Source: Vreelandella stevensii S18214 (lineage in GTDB: Bacteria; Pseudomonadota; Gammaproteobacteria; Pseudomonadales; Halomonadaceae). From it: a stretch of DNA of 64,000 bases. Location: positions 1-64,000 of the forward strand of contig NZ_AJTS01000044.1 in the NCBI RefSeq assembly GCF_000275725.1, given 5' to 3'. Shown here piece by piece: positions 30,946-40,289 of this stretch. Under the pieces are notes generated by a model. The model saw only the letters and a list, made by a program, of their open reading frames with translations. It had not been told where the DNA came from and made no database searches. Made by a program: the position numbers and the translations under genes. Positions within the stretch are counted from its first letter, which is position 1, and each line of letters opens with the position of its first letter.

Positions 30946-32637
30946 ATGGCAGTCCAGCAAGATGAGTATGAACGTATTTCAAATCCATCCGCCATCAGTT
31001 CTCTGCTGAATACCATGATAGAGGGTGGTGGGGTGTCGCTTTGTCTTGATGCCCCGGAGGCGCGTCCAGAGCCCATTGTATTAATGGAGCAGCACGAGGG
31101 TGAGACCCTGGTAATGGACTTGTCTTCCGTTGACTATTTGCTGTATCGCCTTGAGCAAGGCGAGCGTTTCTTTCTGCGTGGGCAATCTCAAGGCAAGGTG
31201 TTGCGTACGCCGCTGCTTGCCCTCACCGAAACGCGCCGTTCTGGCGGGCGTTTTTTATGCTGCAGTGAATATCCGGACTCCGTAGATGTGCTTCAGCGGC
31301 GTGAGTCATATCGCGCTGAGCTGCGTATGGGCATGGTGGTCTCCGCGACCGTTTATGGCGCAGGCGAAGAAGGAGCGCCAGGCGAGCTGCGAGACCTTTC
31401 TCAGGATGGGTGTCAGCTTGAACTGCCGTTGACGGCGAGCGGCGTGCTAGCCGAGTCATCGGAGCCCATGCGTCTGGTGTTGGCATTTCCAGACGGTACG
31501 CAGTTCGAAGTGCATGCTATCGCTCGCCATCAAAAAATGGATCCAGAGCGTCACCTGTTACGCGTTGGCTTTCGTTTTGCAGGCTGCACCTCCGAGCAAG
31601 AGCGGCAGATCTGGTACTTCGTATGCGAAATCGAGCGGGAGGCGGCTCGCTACAAGAAGGAAGCCCAGGAGGAGCGCCAGCCCTCCCCGCTGTTCGCACA
31701 GCCCAGCAAGCGTGTGCCAAACGGTGAGCAGGTGGGGCGGCGTGACATTCGCCGTTACGCGACGCCAACGGCAAGGCGTGTGGTCAAAGTGGCAGCCTAT
31801 CTGGATGCTCAGTTGCTGATGTTGACACAAGGCCATGATGTTGACTCACGACAGCTATCGCGCAATGCCGACCGTATTCTGCAGCTTCATGAAGAGGACC
31901 GCGAGGCGCTGTTGTTCGCTTCGCGCTGCTTGTCCATGGAGCCACTGTTGGTGCGACATGGCATTGCTGTAGCGGTTCATCTGCTGGATCTGGTGGGCGG
32001 AAATATGCCGCGTGATGTGCGCAAGGCCATCGTGGCTAGTGGTCTGGTGCATGACTTGGGGAAAGCGTTGATCCCTCAGGTGGTCTTCAAAGCGCCCAAT
32101 TTCGAGCCTGGTCATCGCCATATGTTGCGCGAGCACGTGTCGTTACTGCTGGCGCGATTGAAGACTTGCCAGTGGTTATCGGCCACGGTGGCGCAGGCGG
32201 TCATTGGTGGAATTAACGAGCGCCTCGATGGTAGTGGCTACCCTGATGGGCTGACAGGGAACGATATCACTGAGCTGGCTAAAGCGAGTGCCGTGGTCGA
32301 TGTAGTGGAAGCGATGAGGCGGGATCGGCCGGACCGTCCGGCGCGAACTGCTCAGCAGATCTATCGACACCTGTTGAACCATCCTCATCAGTTTGATGCG
32401 CGATGGATCAAGCGCTATATCGAGCACTTCAAAACGTTACCCATTGGCTCGCTCGTGCTTTTTTCCAGCGAGCAGCTGGGGTGGATCGTTCGCCTGGATG
32501 ACGCAGGCGCACCTTTTGAAGTGGCGTTGACCCAGCAGGCGGAGCCACCCATGCGTGAAAGCTTGCTTGGAAACGTGCGGGGTGATGTGCGTGAGCGGCT
32601 TGGTAAGCCGATGAGAGAAGTTGCTGTCTCTACTTGA
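30946..32637 (+). CDS. YcgR/PilZ protein fused to an HD-GYP-like domain
   Basis: Predicted c-di-GMP protein of 563 residues. A YcgR N-terminal domain (about 10-112) is followed by a PilZ domain (about 115-230) with the c-di-GMP-binding RRESYR (118-123) and DLSQDG (150-155), so binding is expected. After a linker, residues about 325-500 resemble an HD-GYP phosphodiesterase: HDLGK at 369-373 and DGSGYPDGLTG at 428-438. The HHE that precedes this motif in active enzymes is INE (423-425), removing two metal ligands, so the domain may be inactive or altered. YcgR alone is a flagellar brake. The ATG at 30946 (GCGAGG site) starts the conserved part; the frame is open from 30880. It is divergent from the flaG-like gene and followed by fliST. 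Confidence 0.85.
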   Translation: MAVQQDEYERISNPSAISSLLNTMIEGGGVSLCLDAPEARPEPIVLMEQHEGETLVMDLSSVDYLLYRLEQGERFFLRGQSQGKVLRTPLLALTETRRSGGRFLCCSEYPDSVDVLQRRESYRAELRMGMVVSATVYGAGEEGAPGELRDLSQDGCQLELPLTASGVLAESSEPMRLVLAFPDGTQFEVHAIARHQKMDPERHLLRVGFRFAGCTSEQERQIWYFVCEIEREAARYKKEAQEERQPSPLFAQPSKRVPNGEQVGRRDIRRYATPTARRVVKVAAYLDAQLLMLTQGHDVDSRQLSRNADRILQLHEEDREALLFASRCLSMEPLLVRHGIAVAVHLLDLVGGNMPRDVRKAIVASGLVHDLGKALIPQVVFKAPNFEPGHRHMLREHVSLLLARLKTCQWLSATVAQAVIGGINERLDGSGYPDGLTGNDITELAKASAVVDVVEAMRRDRPDRPARTAQQIYRHLLNHPHQFDARWIKRYIEHFKTLPIGSLVLFSSEQLGWIVRLDDAGAPFEVALTQQAEPPMRESLLGNVRGDVRERLGKPMREVAVST

Positions 32638-32695
32638 GCCCGTACCGCACCTTTGGAAAGTCACCTGTCGTCAATGAAATAGTGTCGGTACTCAT

Positions 32696-32722
32696 TAAAG
32701 TCTGCTGACAGGGCGCCGATAT
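32696..32722 (+). promoter_or_regulatory. Sigma-28 (FliA) promoter of fliST
   Basis: -35 TAAAGTCT, 11 nt, -10 GCCGATAT; 14 of 16 consensus positions. It lies 89 bp before fliS and after the PilZ-HD gene stop, so fliS, fliT and probably the two following genes are class III transcribed. Confidence 0.92.
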
Positions 32723-32811
32723 ATCAGTTAGCGAGCAATTATGCCAAGTCTCAATTATCCAGCAGCGTATCGCCCTTTGTCGGCTGCTGCTTTTACAAGG
32801 AGAGCCCTTTA

Positions 32812-33228
32812 ATGACCTATACTCGCAGCGGTGCGGCCTATGGTCGTGGGGCAGGCGCTTATGCCCGCGTCGGCGTGGAAAGTGGCGTCATGTCGGCGGA
32901 CCCGCATCAACTGATCGTCATGCTTTTCGATGGTGCCCAAGCGGCGATTCGTGCAGCCCGCATTCACATGCAGGCGGGCAACACCGTGGAGAAAGGAAAA
33001 TCCATCTCCAAGGCGCTGGATATTGTCAATAATGGCTTGGCCGCCGCGCTGGATCAGGAAAAAGGCGGCGAGATTGCTGAGCAACTGGCATCGCTGTATG
33101 ACTATATCGCCCGTTTGCTGTTAGCTGCTAACCTGCGCAACGATGAAGAGAGCCTTGATCAGGCGGAGCGGCTGCTCGAGGATATTGCCTCTGCATGGCG
33201 TGAAATCGGCCAACGGCAAAGTGCGTGA
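32812..33228 (+). CDS. fliS: Flagellin export chaperone FliS
   Basis: Binds flagellin in the cytosol and prevents early polymerisation. It has 138 residues. The family pattern is YARVGVESGVMSADPHQLIV then MLFDGAQAAIRAARIHMQAG, with the helix KGKSISKALDIVNNGLAAAL and a C-terminal helical part. It is under a sigma-28 promoter. The usual upstream partner fliD is absent here. Confidence 0.96.
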   Translation: MTYTRSGAAYGRGAGAYARVGVESGVMSADPHQLIVMLFDGAQAAIRAARIHMQAGNTVEKGKSISKALDIVNNGLAAALDQEKGGEIAEQLASLYDYIARLLLAANLRNDEESLDQAERLLEDIASAWREIGQRQSA

Positions 33229-33234
33229 GGCAAT

Positions 33235-33639
33235 ATGACAGCTTCCGAAACGGCTCATGAGAACTCCCGGCAAGCGCTCATTGATGCCTATGCAAGACTG
33301 CTGGCGAGTGTGCGCTATATGCATGAGCTTGCTGATAAAGAACAATGGGCAGAGCTAATCGAGCAGCGTAGCAACTACGTAATGCTGGTGGAAAAGTTGC
33401 GTGAATTGGACAGCATGGTTCGGTTGGATGATGACAGCAAGCGGCGCAAATCGGAGTTGCTTGAGCAGATCCTGGAGCATGATGTAGACATTCGCCGTCG
33501 CCTGGTTGCCAGGCGAGATGAGCTAGGCAAATTGATCAGCGTGACACAGCGGCAGCGAAATTTGCATCGCGCCTATGCCCCTCAGCAGGGGAACAGTGCT
33601 TTCCCTGTGGATGCCGAAAAGGATGAGGGTGTCTCGTGA
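33235..33639 (+). CDS. fliT: FliT-like flagellar chaperone
   Basis: All-helical protein of 134 residues. FliT proteins chaperone the cap protein FliD and, in Salmonella, bind FlhDC to dampen class II genes. The N-terminal ALIDAYARLLASVRYMHELA helix and EQWAELIEQRSNYVMLVEKL segment fit the family, but sequence conservation is weak. The call rests mainly on size, helical pattern and position 6 bp after fliS. Its stop overlaps the next GTG start. Confidence 0.82.
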   Translation: MTASETAHENSRQALIDAYARLLASVRYMHELADKEQWAELIEQRSNYVMLVEKLRELDSMVRLDDDSKRRKSELLEQILEHDVDIRRRLVARRDELGKLISVTQRQRNLHRAYAPQQGNSAFPVDAEKDEGVS

Positions 33640-34886
33640 GCGGCATTACGCCGCTCATCGATACACTGTTACATCAGGTGCTGGGTCGGCAGGCTGAGGC
33701 GTCCTCTCTGCGTGCTCTGAGCTCGCCGGTTCAGGCGGTTTCTCCGGGGGAGGGTCCAAGAGCCTTGCAAGGCGATGCAAGCCTTGACGGTAGGCCCCTG
33801 CCTCCGCTACTGGGCGATCTGCGCCACCTGCCCGGAGCTGCCGACAAGCTTCGACAGCCTCCCGCTGGCCATACAACGCCAAATGCCTCGCCCAGCTCAA
33901 CACAAACGCACTTCAGTCCTGCGGCACGTACGATTGCCGATGTGTTGCTACGCTTTCCTGCGCCTCCTGCCGTCATCAGGCCGGCAGCCCCGTTGTTATC
34001 ACTTCAGGAGTCGCCGTCGACCACGCTGTTGGCGAGTCGTCTGGAAGGTAGTATCCGTGACAGCGGGTTATTTTACGAATCGCACCTCAAGCGTTGGTTT
34101 CAGGGCGAGATGTCCCGTCAGCAACTGCTGCGCGAGCCACAGATGCAGGCGGGTCCACGCCCTACGGCTCTGCCCCTACCAGGTATGGCGCCCTTGGCGA
34201 CGCAGGGTACGCCCTTGGGTGTACCCTCGTCCCAAGGCAGGGCCTTGGCGATCCTGCCCGAATATCCTCTGGTCCCCCTCAAGGGAACCGCTGCTCTGTT
34301 AGACCGGCCGCTGCCTCTCCCCGTCGCTTCTTCTGCCATGGCGGCGCCCTCGGCACCTGCCGCCCCGACGTCTAACCAGCCTGCCATGCCTTTTGTGGCT
34401 GAACGCCGGGAAGCCCCCAGCGTTCAGCCGGCCACGGTGGTTGCGGAGCAGGAAATGGCTTCTCGGAGTGTGAGAGAAGTAGTGCATGACAGCTTGCAGG
34501 GAGTGGTGCGTCAACAGCTGGAAATGCTGGTCACCCCGACACTACGTTGGGAGGGTGACGTATGGGCCGGTATCTTCATGGCGCTTGTCGTTAACCTGCC
34601 TGGGCGTGACACTCATGATGAAAAGCAGCCAGCCGATGACGCTCCGTCTGAGTGGCGCTCAGAAATGCAGCTCGATGTGCCGGGGCTAGGGGTCTTTAGT
34701 GTTGCGCTTTGGCTGCATAAGCAGGTGCTGAGCATTGATTTGACCGCTGGTAGCCCGGAAACGTATGAGCGGCTGGATAGTGGGATCGATCGTCTGAAGC
34801 AGCGTTTGAGCGCACTGGATTTTGCTAAAGTTCAGGTGAGCGCTCGCTATCTTCCGTCCGAGGAGACTTCCGATGTTGCCCGGTGA
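33636..34886 (+). CDS. Second FliK-like protein (hook-length control C-terminal domain)
   Basis: Product of 416 residues starting at GTG, overlapping fliT by 4 bp. Residues 1-280 are Pro/Ala/Leu-rich and low in complexity, like a FliK ruler. The C-terminal 130 residues resemble the FliK switch domain: MQLDVPGLGVFSVALWLHKQ, then VLSIDLTAGSPETYERLDSG and LKQRLSALDFAKVQVSARYL. The next gene is a free FlhB C-terminal domain, overlapping by 14 bp. A FliK-like/FlhB-like pair of this kind is known as ylqG-ylqH in Bacillus. It might take part in export switching, but the true FliK is at 21379-24243. Function is inferred only. Confidence 0.7.
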   Translation: MSGITPLIDTLLHQVLGRQAEASSLRALSSPVQAVSPGEGPRALQGDASLDGRPLPPLLGDLRHLPGAADKLRQPPAGHTTPNASPSSTQTHFSPAARTIADVLLRFPAPPAVIRPAAPLLSLQESPSTTLLASRLEGSIRDSGLFYESHLKRWFQGEMSRQQLLREPQMQAGPRPTALPLPGMAPLATQGTPLGVPSSQGRALAILPEYPLVPLKGTAALLDRPLPLPVASSAMAAPSAPAAPTSNQPAMPFVAERREAPSVQPATVVAEQEMASRSVREVVHDSLQGVVRQQLEMLVTPTLRWEGDVWAGIFMALVVNLPGRDTHDEKQPADDAPSEWRSEMQLDVPGLGVFSVALWLHKQVLSIDLTAGSPETYERLDSGIDRLKQRLSALDFAKVQVSARYLPSEETSDVAR

Positions 34887-35163
34887 ACGTCGGCGCCAGG
34901 CCGTTGCGTTGGCCTATAAGGAGGGAGAGCAGGCGCCGCGCGTAGTGGCAAAAGGATACGGTGAGCTGGCTGACAGGATCATGGCCGAAGCTCAGCGGCA
35001 GGGTATCTACGTCCACGATGCGCCTGAACTCGTTGCCTTGCTGATGCAGTTGGAGTTGGATGCCGAGATCCCAGCCAGCCTGTATCAAGTGGTGGCGGAA
35101 CTGTTGGTGTGGGTGTTCGAATTGTCCGATGGTGAGCTGAATCAGCGTGAAAGGCGCAAGTAG
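34873..35163 (+). CDS. Stand-alone FlhB C-terminal domain protein (FlhX/YlqH-like)
   Basis: 96 residues that align along the part of FlhB that follows its self-cleavage site: RRQAVALAYKEGEQAPRVVA then KGYGELADRIMAEAQRQGIY and LDAEIPASLYQVVAELLVWV. The full FlhB here is at 49474-50640. No transmembrane segment and no NPTH are present; the position of NPTH is occupied by the N-terminus. Family members (YlqH in Bacillus, FlhX in epsilonproteobacteria) can replace the cleaved FlhB fragment in some species. It overlaps the FliK-like gene and lies 107 bp before flhD. Confidence 0.85.
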   Translation: MLPGERRRQAVALAYKEGEQAPRVVAKGYGELADRIMAEAQRQGIYVHDAPELVALLMQLELDAEIPASLYQVVAELLVWVFELSDGELNQRERRK

Positions 35164-35270
35164 CCAATACAATCGTTGTATGCAACCATGATGCGAGGTA
35201 AAGAAAAAAGTCATCAATGGCGCCACTATAACGGTCACAACGACGCGCCCGGGTCGTTCGATGGGACACT

Positions 35271-35603
35271 ATGAGTCAAACAAGCTTTCTTGATGAAATA
35301 CAAGAGATAAACCTCGCTTACCTTCTGCTTGCTCAGCGCCTGTTGAGCGAAGATCGGGAGGCGGCCATGTTTCGTCTCAAAATTGACGGTGAGCTGGCAG
35401 ATCTGTTGGTCTCACTGAATGCCTGGCAACTCACCAAGCTGGCCCGCAGCAACCAGTTGGTCTGTCGCTTCAATCACGCCAGCGGCGAGCGGCTGCGTCA
35501 GATTCTTGACAACCCACGAGATCAGGGGTTGGCAGGATTGCATGCTTCACTGCTATCTGCCTGTGAGCCTTTTTCCTCACTATCGTCAGGAGAGTCGAAG
35601 TGA
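35271..35603 (+). CDS. flhD: Flagellar master regulator subunit FlhD
   Basis: With FlhC forms the FlhD4C2 activator of class II flagellar promoters. It has 110 residues (116 in E. coli). The conserved core is [20 protein letters not shown] then [20 protein letters not shown] and [20 protein letters not shown], including the cysteine of NQLVCRF used for the intersubunit contact. The stop overlaps the flhC GTG by 4 bp. The promoter must lie in the 107 bp upstream or further up with fliST; no sigma-28 site is seen directly before it. Confidence 0.97.
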   Translation: MSQTSFLDEIQEINLAYLLLAQRLLSEDREAAMFRLKIDGELADLLVSLNAWQLTKLARSNQLVCRFNHASGERLRQILDNPRDQGLAGLHASLLSACEPFSSLSSGESK

Positions 35604-36124
35604 GTCAAAAGAGCCTTGTGGATGAAATGCATCAGGTGCAGCTGGCCATTGAGCTGATCGAGCTGGGTGCTCGTCTACAAGTGCTGGAGACGGAAACGGA
35701 GTTGAGTCGTACCCGTTTGATCAAGCTCTATAAGGAAGTGCGCGGCATGTCACCACCTAAAGGCATGTTGCCTTTTTCGGCAGACTGGTTCGTCACTTGG
35801 CTGCCGAATGTGCACTCATCACTGTTTTATAATATTTATCTTGGCTTGCTCGAAGGTACGGAGTGTGAACGTATCGACGCTTTCGTCAAAGCGTACCGGT
35901 TATATGAAGAGCAGGTATCGCTCGAGGGTGCAGAGTCGGTGTTGGGTCTAACGAGAGCGTGGACGCTGGTGCGTTTTTTCGAAAGCGACCTGCTGCAATT
36001 GACCACTTGCACTCGTTGTGAGGGCCGCTTCGTGGCACATGCCCATAGTCCCGTTCATGACTACGTGTGTGGTATTTGCCAGCCCCCCTCGCGGGCCGGC
36101 AAAACACGCAAATCAGGGCGTTGA
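35600..36124 (+). CDS. flhC: Flagellar master regulator subunit FlhC
   Basis: DNA-binding partner of FlhD. It has 174 residues, starts with GTG and overlaps flhD by 4 bp. N-terminal [20 protein letters not shown] then [20 protein letters not shown] is typical. The C-terminal zinc site is CTRCEGRF plus CGIC (four cysteines in two CxxC pairs), as in the structure of the E. coli complex. Presence of flhDC rather than fleQ or flrA sets the regulatory type of this cluster. Confidence 0.97.
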   Translation: MSQKSLVDEMHQVQLAIELIELGARLQVLETETELSRTRLIKLYKEVRGMSPPKGMLPFSADWFVTWLPNVHSSLFYNIYLGLLEGTECERIDAFVKAYRLYEEQVSLEGAESVLGLTRAWTLVRFFESDLLQLTTCTRCEGRFVAHAHSPVHDYVCGICQPPSRAGKTRKSGR

Positions 36125-36347
36125 ACGTATAAAATTGTCACACCTCTGGCGGCCGTGAACAAAAGCAATAAACTGCGTTTTAACGCATAGATAGCGGTAA
36201 AAGTCGTTGATACTTTCTCATTAAACCGTGCTGTCACCTGAGTATGATAGACCTAAGCTGCATTTTAGATAGGGCTGCCGACATCTTTTGGTTGGGTGTC
36301 GAGTATGGCTCTGTTGATAAACCACTCATATCGCAAGGACACTGCTT

Positions 36348-37217
36348 GTGCTGATACTCCTGGGTTATGTCGTTGTCTTGTTCTGCGTCTTTGGCGGCTA
36401 TGTGATGGCTGGTGGTAGCCTGGGGCCGCTCTATCAGCCCTTGGAGCTACTGATAATTGGAGGCGCTGGCGTGGGGGCGTTCCTGGCGGCCAACAACGGT
36501 AAGGCGATCAAGGCCACGTTCAAGATTTTGCCAAGGCTCAAGCGTACCAAGAAGTACAACAAGGCCTTGTACATGGAACTCATGGCTCTGCAGTACAAGA
36601 TTCTGTCCAAGGTGCGTCGAGAGGGCATGCTGGGGATCGAGCGCGATATTGATAACCCCCAGGAGAGCCCGCTATTTCAAGAGCATCCTGACGTACTGGC
36701 CGACTCTCATATCATGGACTTCCTGACGGATTACCTGCGCTTGATGGTCAGCGGTGGCATGGAACCCATGGAAATCGATGAGCTGATGCTCCACGAAATC
36801 GAAGTCTTCGAGCAAGAGGCGCACATCCCTATTGATGCGATTGCCAAAGTGGGAGATGCCATGCCTGCTTTTGGTATCGTGGCAGCCGTCATGGGGGTTA
36901 TCAAGGCGTTGACCTATGCGGACGCTACGGCAGAACAGATGGGGCAAATGATCGCCATGGCGTTGGTGGGCACCTTCCTCGGTATTTTGATGGGCTATGG
37001 CTTCATCAGTCCGATTGCCAGTTATGCCGATCGCCAGGCCAAGGAAGCTGAAAAAATGCTTCAGTGCATTCGCGTGACGCTGTTGGCCAGCTTGCACGGC
37101 TATGCTCCACAGTTGGCGGTCGAGTTTGGGCGCAAGGCGTTGCATAGCACCGAGCGCCCCAGCTTCTCTGAACTGGAGGAGTACGTGCGCGATGCCAAAA
37201 AGGGCGGTAATGCATGA
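36348..37217 (+). CDS. motA: Motor stator protein MotA
   Basis: Proton-channel stator subunit that pushes on FliG. It has 289 residues and four transmembrane segments (E. coli MotA 295). Family strings are VVLFCVFGGYVMAGGSLGPL, YQPLELLIIGGAGVGAFLAA and KVGDAMPAFGIVAAVMGVIK, the last with the pore prolines. The cytoplasmic loop has the charged residues that meet FliG. It starts with GTG after CAAGGA. The 223 bp before it hold a TGCGTT-TT-AACGCA inverted repeat (36174-36187) but no good sigma-28 site. Confidence 0.97.
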   Translation: MLILLGYVVVLFCVFGGYVMAGGSLGPLYQPLELLIIGGAGVGAFLAANNGKAIKATFKILPRLKRTKKYNKALYMELMALQYKILSKVRREGMLGIERDIDNPQESPLFQEHPDVLADSHIMDFLTDYLRLMVSGGMEPMEIDELMLHEIEVFEQEAHIPIDAIAKVGDAMPAFGIVAAVMGVIKALTYADATAEQMGQMIAMALVGTFLGILMGYGFISPIASYADRQAKEAEKMLQCIRVTLLASLHGYAPQLAVEFGRKALHSTERPSFSELEEYVRDAKKGGNA

Positions 37218-38134
37218 GCAAGGGAGGGGATAAGCGCCCGATCGTCATCCGGCGCAAAAAGGTGGTCCATGCCCACCATGGGGGGGCATGGAAAATCGCA
37301 CTGGCAGATTTCATGACGGCGTTGATGGCGCTGTTCCTCGTCATGTGGATTCTTAGTGTATCCAGTGAAGAGACGCGCAGAGGCGTTGCCGAGTATTTCA
37401 GCACGCCGCTGGTCACGGCGATTACCGGTGGTGATCGTTCGGGGAGCACTCGTGTTATACCGGGCGGTGGGCCGGATCCCACCCATAGTGATGGTGAGCA
37501 TGCGCGGATCGGCGTCTTGCAGCAAACGCGGCCCAGTGCACAAGAGCGTCGTTTCTTTGAAGATTTGCAAACGCGTATAGAGCGGGCAATCGAGCGTGAT
37601 CCCGATCTGCGTGAGTATCGTAACCAGATGCGCTTCGACCTGACGCGTGAAGGCCTGCGTATTCAGTTACTGGATACCGCGCAGCGGCCAATGTTCGAGC
37701 TGGGTAGCGATCAGGTAGCCCCTTACATGCGCAGTTTGTTACGCACCATGGCGCCGCTGCTCAATGATTTGCCGAATGACTTGAGTATCAGCGGGCATAC
37801 GGACAGCGTTCCATATGCAGGCGGATATCGTGGTTACAGTAACTGGGAGCTTTCCAATGACCGTGCCAATGCATCACGCCGTGAGCTGGTGGCGGGAGGG
37901 CTTGATCCAGATCAGCTGCTGCGCGTATCTGGCTTTGCAGACCGAGTGCTGCTCGCGGACACTACGCCGACGGATCCCATCAATCGACGTATCGAACTTG
38001 TGGTGCTGCTGCCGGAAATCGCCGAGGCTATACGTAATCCGGGTGTTTTAGCGCCTAGCATGCCGTTTTCGACCGAGAGTGTGTCGGAAGAACTTTTGCA
38101 ACAAAACATACCGCAAGCCAGCGACAGCCCATGA
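37214..38134 (+). CDS. motB: Motor stator protein MotB
   Basis: Stator subunit anchored to peptidoglycan. It has 306 residues. The single transmembrane helix LADFMTALMALFLVMWILS contains the proton-carrying Asp-32, the same number as in E. coli. The periplasmic OmpA-like domain has LSISGHTDSVPYAGGYRGYS, then NWELSNDRANASRREL. It starts 4 bp inside motA. The residues around Asp-32 are of the MotB proton type. Confidence 0.97.
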   Translation: MSKGGDKRPIVIRRKKVVHAHHGGAWKIALADFMTALMALFLVMWILSVSSEETRRGVAEYFSTPLVTAITGGDRSGSTRVIPGGGPDPTHSDGEHARIGVLQQTRPSAQERRFFEDLQTRIERAIERDPDLREYRNQMRFDLTREGLRIQLLDTAQRPMFELGSDQVAPYMRSLLRTMAPLLNDLPNDLSISGHTDSVPYAGGYRGYSNWELSNDRANASRRELVAGGLDPDQLLRVSGFADRVLLADTTPTDPINRRIELVVLLPEIAEAIRNPGVLAPSMPFSTESVSEELLQQNIPQASDSP

Positions 38135-38177
38135 GCCTGGCTTGCCACATAATGATGACGTTCAAGTGGAGCGGTGC

Positions 38178-40289
38178 ATGGACATAGCGGATTTTTTTGA
38201 CACCTTCTTTGAAGAAGCCGAGGAGCTGCTGGCGGACATGGAGCAGCACTTGTTGGAACTGGATGTCGATAATCCGGATGGCGAGCAGCTGAACGCTATT
38301 TTCCGCGCGGCGCACTCCATCAAAGGAGGTGCAGGTACCTTTGGTTTCAGCGTGCTGCAAAAAACCACGCATATTTTTGAAAACCTGCTGGATCACGCGC
38401 GCAAGGGCGAGCTTGCGCTGCGCGCAGACCTCGTTGATACCTTTCTGGAGGCTAAAGACATCATGCATGAGCAACTCAATGCCTATCGCAATGAGGAAGA
38501 GCCGAACCAGGAAGCTTATGAGCGCATCTGCGAGACACTGCAGCAAATTGCGCTGGAAGAAATTGGCAAAACGCTGGATGCGCCAGCCGCTCCCAAGGCA
38601 GAAGAAGCGTTTGCCAAAGAGGCGACTCCTTCTGTCGACAGTAGTGCAGGGGATAGTGAAGAGGAGAGCCCGGCAGGCGAGCATCGCCTCAAGGTGGCCC
38701 TTCTCAATGTCGGTGAGAAAGACCGCCTGCTGCTGGTAGAAGAGTTGGAGCAGCTGGGTGACGTAGAGTCCCAGTCGGGTGATGAAAAGCGCTACGAAGT
38801 CGTCCTGAAGGGCGACGTCAGCGCCGATGATATCGAAGCCGTGATGTGTTTTATCATTGAAACAGATCAGATCGACATTACGCCACTGGCCGCCAGCGCA
38901 CCTGCTGACCCCGTCGGGCCTCCAGCGTCAAGCGCCGATGCAGCGCCTCAGGAAAGTGCCCCAGCCGCTAAAGCGCCTGCGCCTGACAAGCCGGCTGCTG
39001 CAAAGACCGCCAACAAAAAAACCGCAGAGCAAGCGCCCAAAAAGACGGCTGCCGAAAGCTCGTCGATCCGTGTATCGGTCGATAAGGTGGATCAGATCAT
39101 CAACCTTGTCGGCGAGCTGATCATTACTCAGTCGATGCTGGATCAGACGGTGAGTGACCTGGAAGGTCAATCGGTCAGCAACAGTTCCTTGCAGAACGGC
39201 ATGAGCCTGCTGCAGCGTAATGCCCGTGACCTCCAGGAAGCCGTCATGTCGATCCGCATGATTCCCATGGAGTTCGTATTCAGCCGCTTCCCAAGGGTCG
39301 TGCGTGATACGGCCAGCAAGCTGGGCAAAGAGATCGAGCTGATCACCGAAGGCAAGTCCACCGAGCTGGACAAGAGCCTGGTAGAACGCATCACCGACCC
39401 GCTGACACACCTGGTGCGTAATAGCCTGGATCACGGTGTGGAAATGCCGGATGTGCGTGAATCGCTGGGCAAACCGCGTGTGGGCAAGCTGGTGCTTTCG
39501 GCGCGCCACCAGGGCGGGAACATTCTGATCGAAGTGCGTGATGACGGTGCAGGCATGGACCGTGATCGGCTGTTGGCCAAGGCGCGTGAAAATGGCCTCA
39601 ACGTGTCGGATACGATGTCCGATGAAGAGGTGTTCCAGCTCATTTTTGCGCCCGGCTTCTCCACTGCCAAGGAGGTGACCGATGTCTCTGGTCGTGGCGT
39701 TGGCATGGATGTGGTCAAACGTAACATCCAGGGCATGGGTGGACGTGTCGAAATCCAGTCGAAAAAAGGCGAAGGCACCAATACACGCATCGTGTTGCCG
39801 CTGACCCTGGCCATTCTGGACGGCATGTCCATCAAGGTAGGCAATGAGACGTTCATTCTGCCGCTATCCACCGTGTTGGAGTCGCTACAGCCCGCCAAAG
39901 GGGACATGTACGCCATGGCAGGGGATGACGTGGTACTCAAGGTGCGCGACGAGTATCTGCCGGTCATCGCCATTCATGAAGTACTGGACGTCGAAAATGC
40001 CATCACTGACCCCACCCAAAGCATTGCCGTCATCGTGCAGGGAGAAGGACGTCGCTATGCCATGTTGGTCGATGAGCTGATCGGCCAGCAGCAGGTCGTC
40101 GTCAAGAATCTGGAAGACAATTACCGCAAGGTGCCGGGCGTATCGGCCGCTACCATCCTGGGGGACGGTAGCGTTGCGTTGATTCTCGACATTACCGGCT
40201 TGCATCGCTTGAGCCGGGCGAAAAAAGAAGCAGGTAAAACCGCTAATCAACCCCATCTCTCTTATTACAAAGAGGCTGAGCCGTCATGA
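38178..40289 (+). CDS. cheA: Chemotaxis histidine kinase CheA
   Basis: Kinase that passes phosphate from receptor arrays to CheY and CheB. It has 703 residues from the ATG at 38178; the frame is open further up but the family start is [18 protein letters not shown]. Domains in order: P1 HPt with His-46 in [15 protein letters not shown]2 (about 170-245) with an Ala/Pro-rich linker; P3 dimerisation ([20 protein letters not shown]); P4 ATP-binding with [22 protein letters not shown]-like VRDDGAGMD and [18 protein letters not shown]; and P5 CheW-like ([17 protein letters not shown]). The stop overlaps cheW by 4 bp. Confidence 0.97.
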   Translation: MDIADFFDTFFEEAEELLADMEQHLLELDVDNPDGEQLNAIFRAAHSIKGGAGTFGFSVLQKTTHIFENLLDHARKGELALRADLVDTFLEAKDIMHEQLNAYRNEEEPNQEAYERICETLQQIALEEIGKTLDAPAAPKAEEAFAKEATPSVDSSAGDSEEESPAGEHRLKVALLNVGEKDRLLLVEELEQLGDVESQSGDEKRYEVVLKGDVSADDIEAVMCFIIETDQIDITPLAASAPADPVGPPASSADAAPQESAPAAKAPAPDKPAAAKTANKKTAEQAPKKTAAESSSIRVSVDKVDQIINLVGELIITQSMLDQTVSDLEGQSVSNSSLQNGMSLLQRNARDLQEAVMSIRMIPMEFVFSRFPRVVRDTASKLGKEIELITEGKSTELDKSLVERITDPLTHLVRNSLDHGVEMPDVRESLGKPRVGKLVLSARHQGGNILIEVRDDGAGMDRDRLLAKARENGLNVSDTMSDEEVFQLIFAPGFSTAKEVTDVSGRGVGMDVVKRNIQGMGGRVEIQSKKGEGTNTRIVLPLTLAILDGMSIKVGNETFILPLSTVLESLQPAKGDMYAMAGDDVVLKVRDEYLPVIAIHEVLDVENAITDPTQSIAVIVQGEGRRYAMLVDELIGQQQVVVKNLEDNYRKVPGVSAATILGDGSVALILDITGLHRLSRAKKEAGKTANQPHLSYYKEAEPS

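Noticed and set aside
36270-36290. GCCGACAT before motA as a sigma-28 -10 box
   Set aside because: With the fixed 11-nt spacing the -35 would read ctgcattt; the nearest TAAG has the wrong distance.
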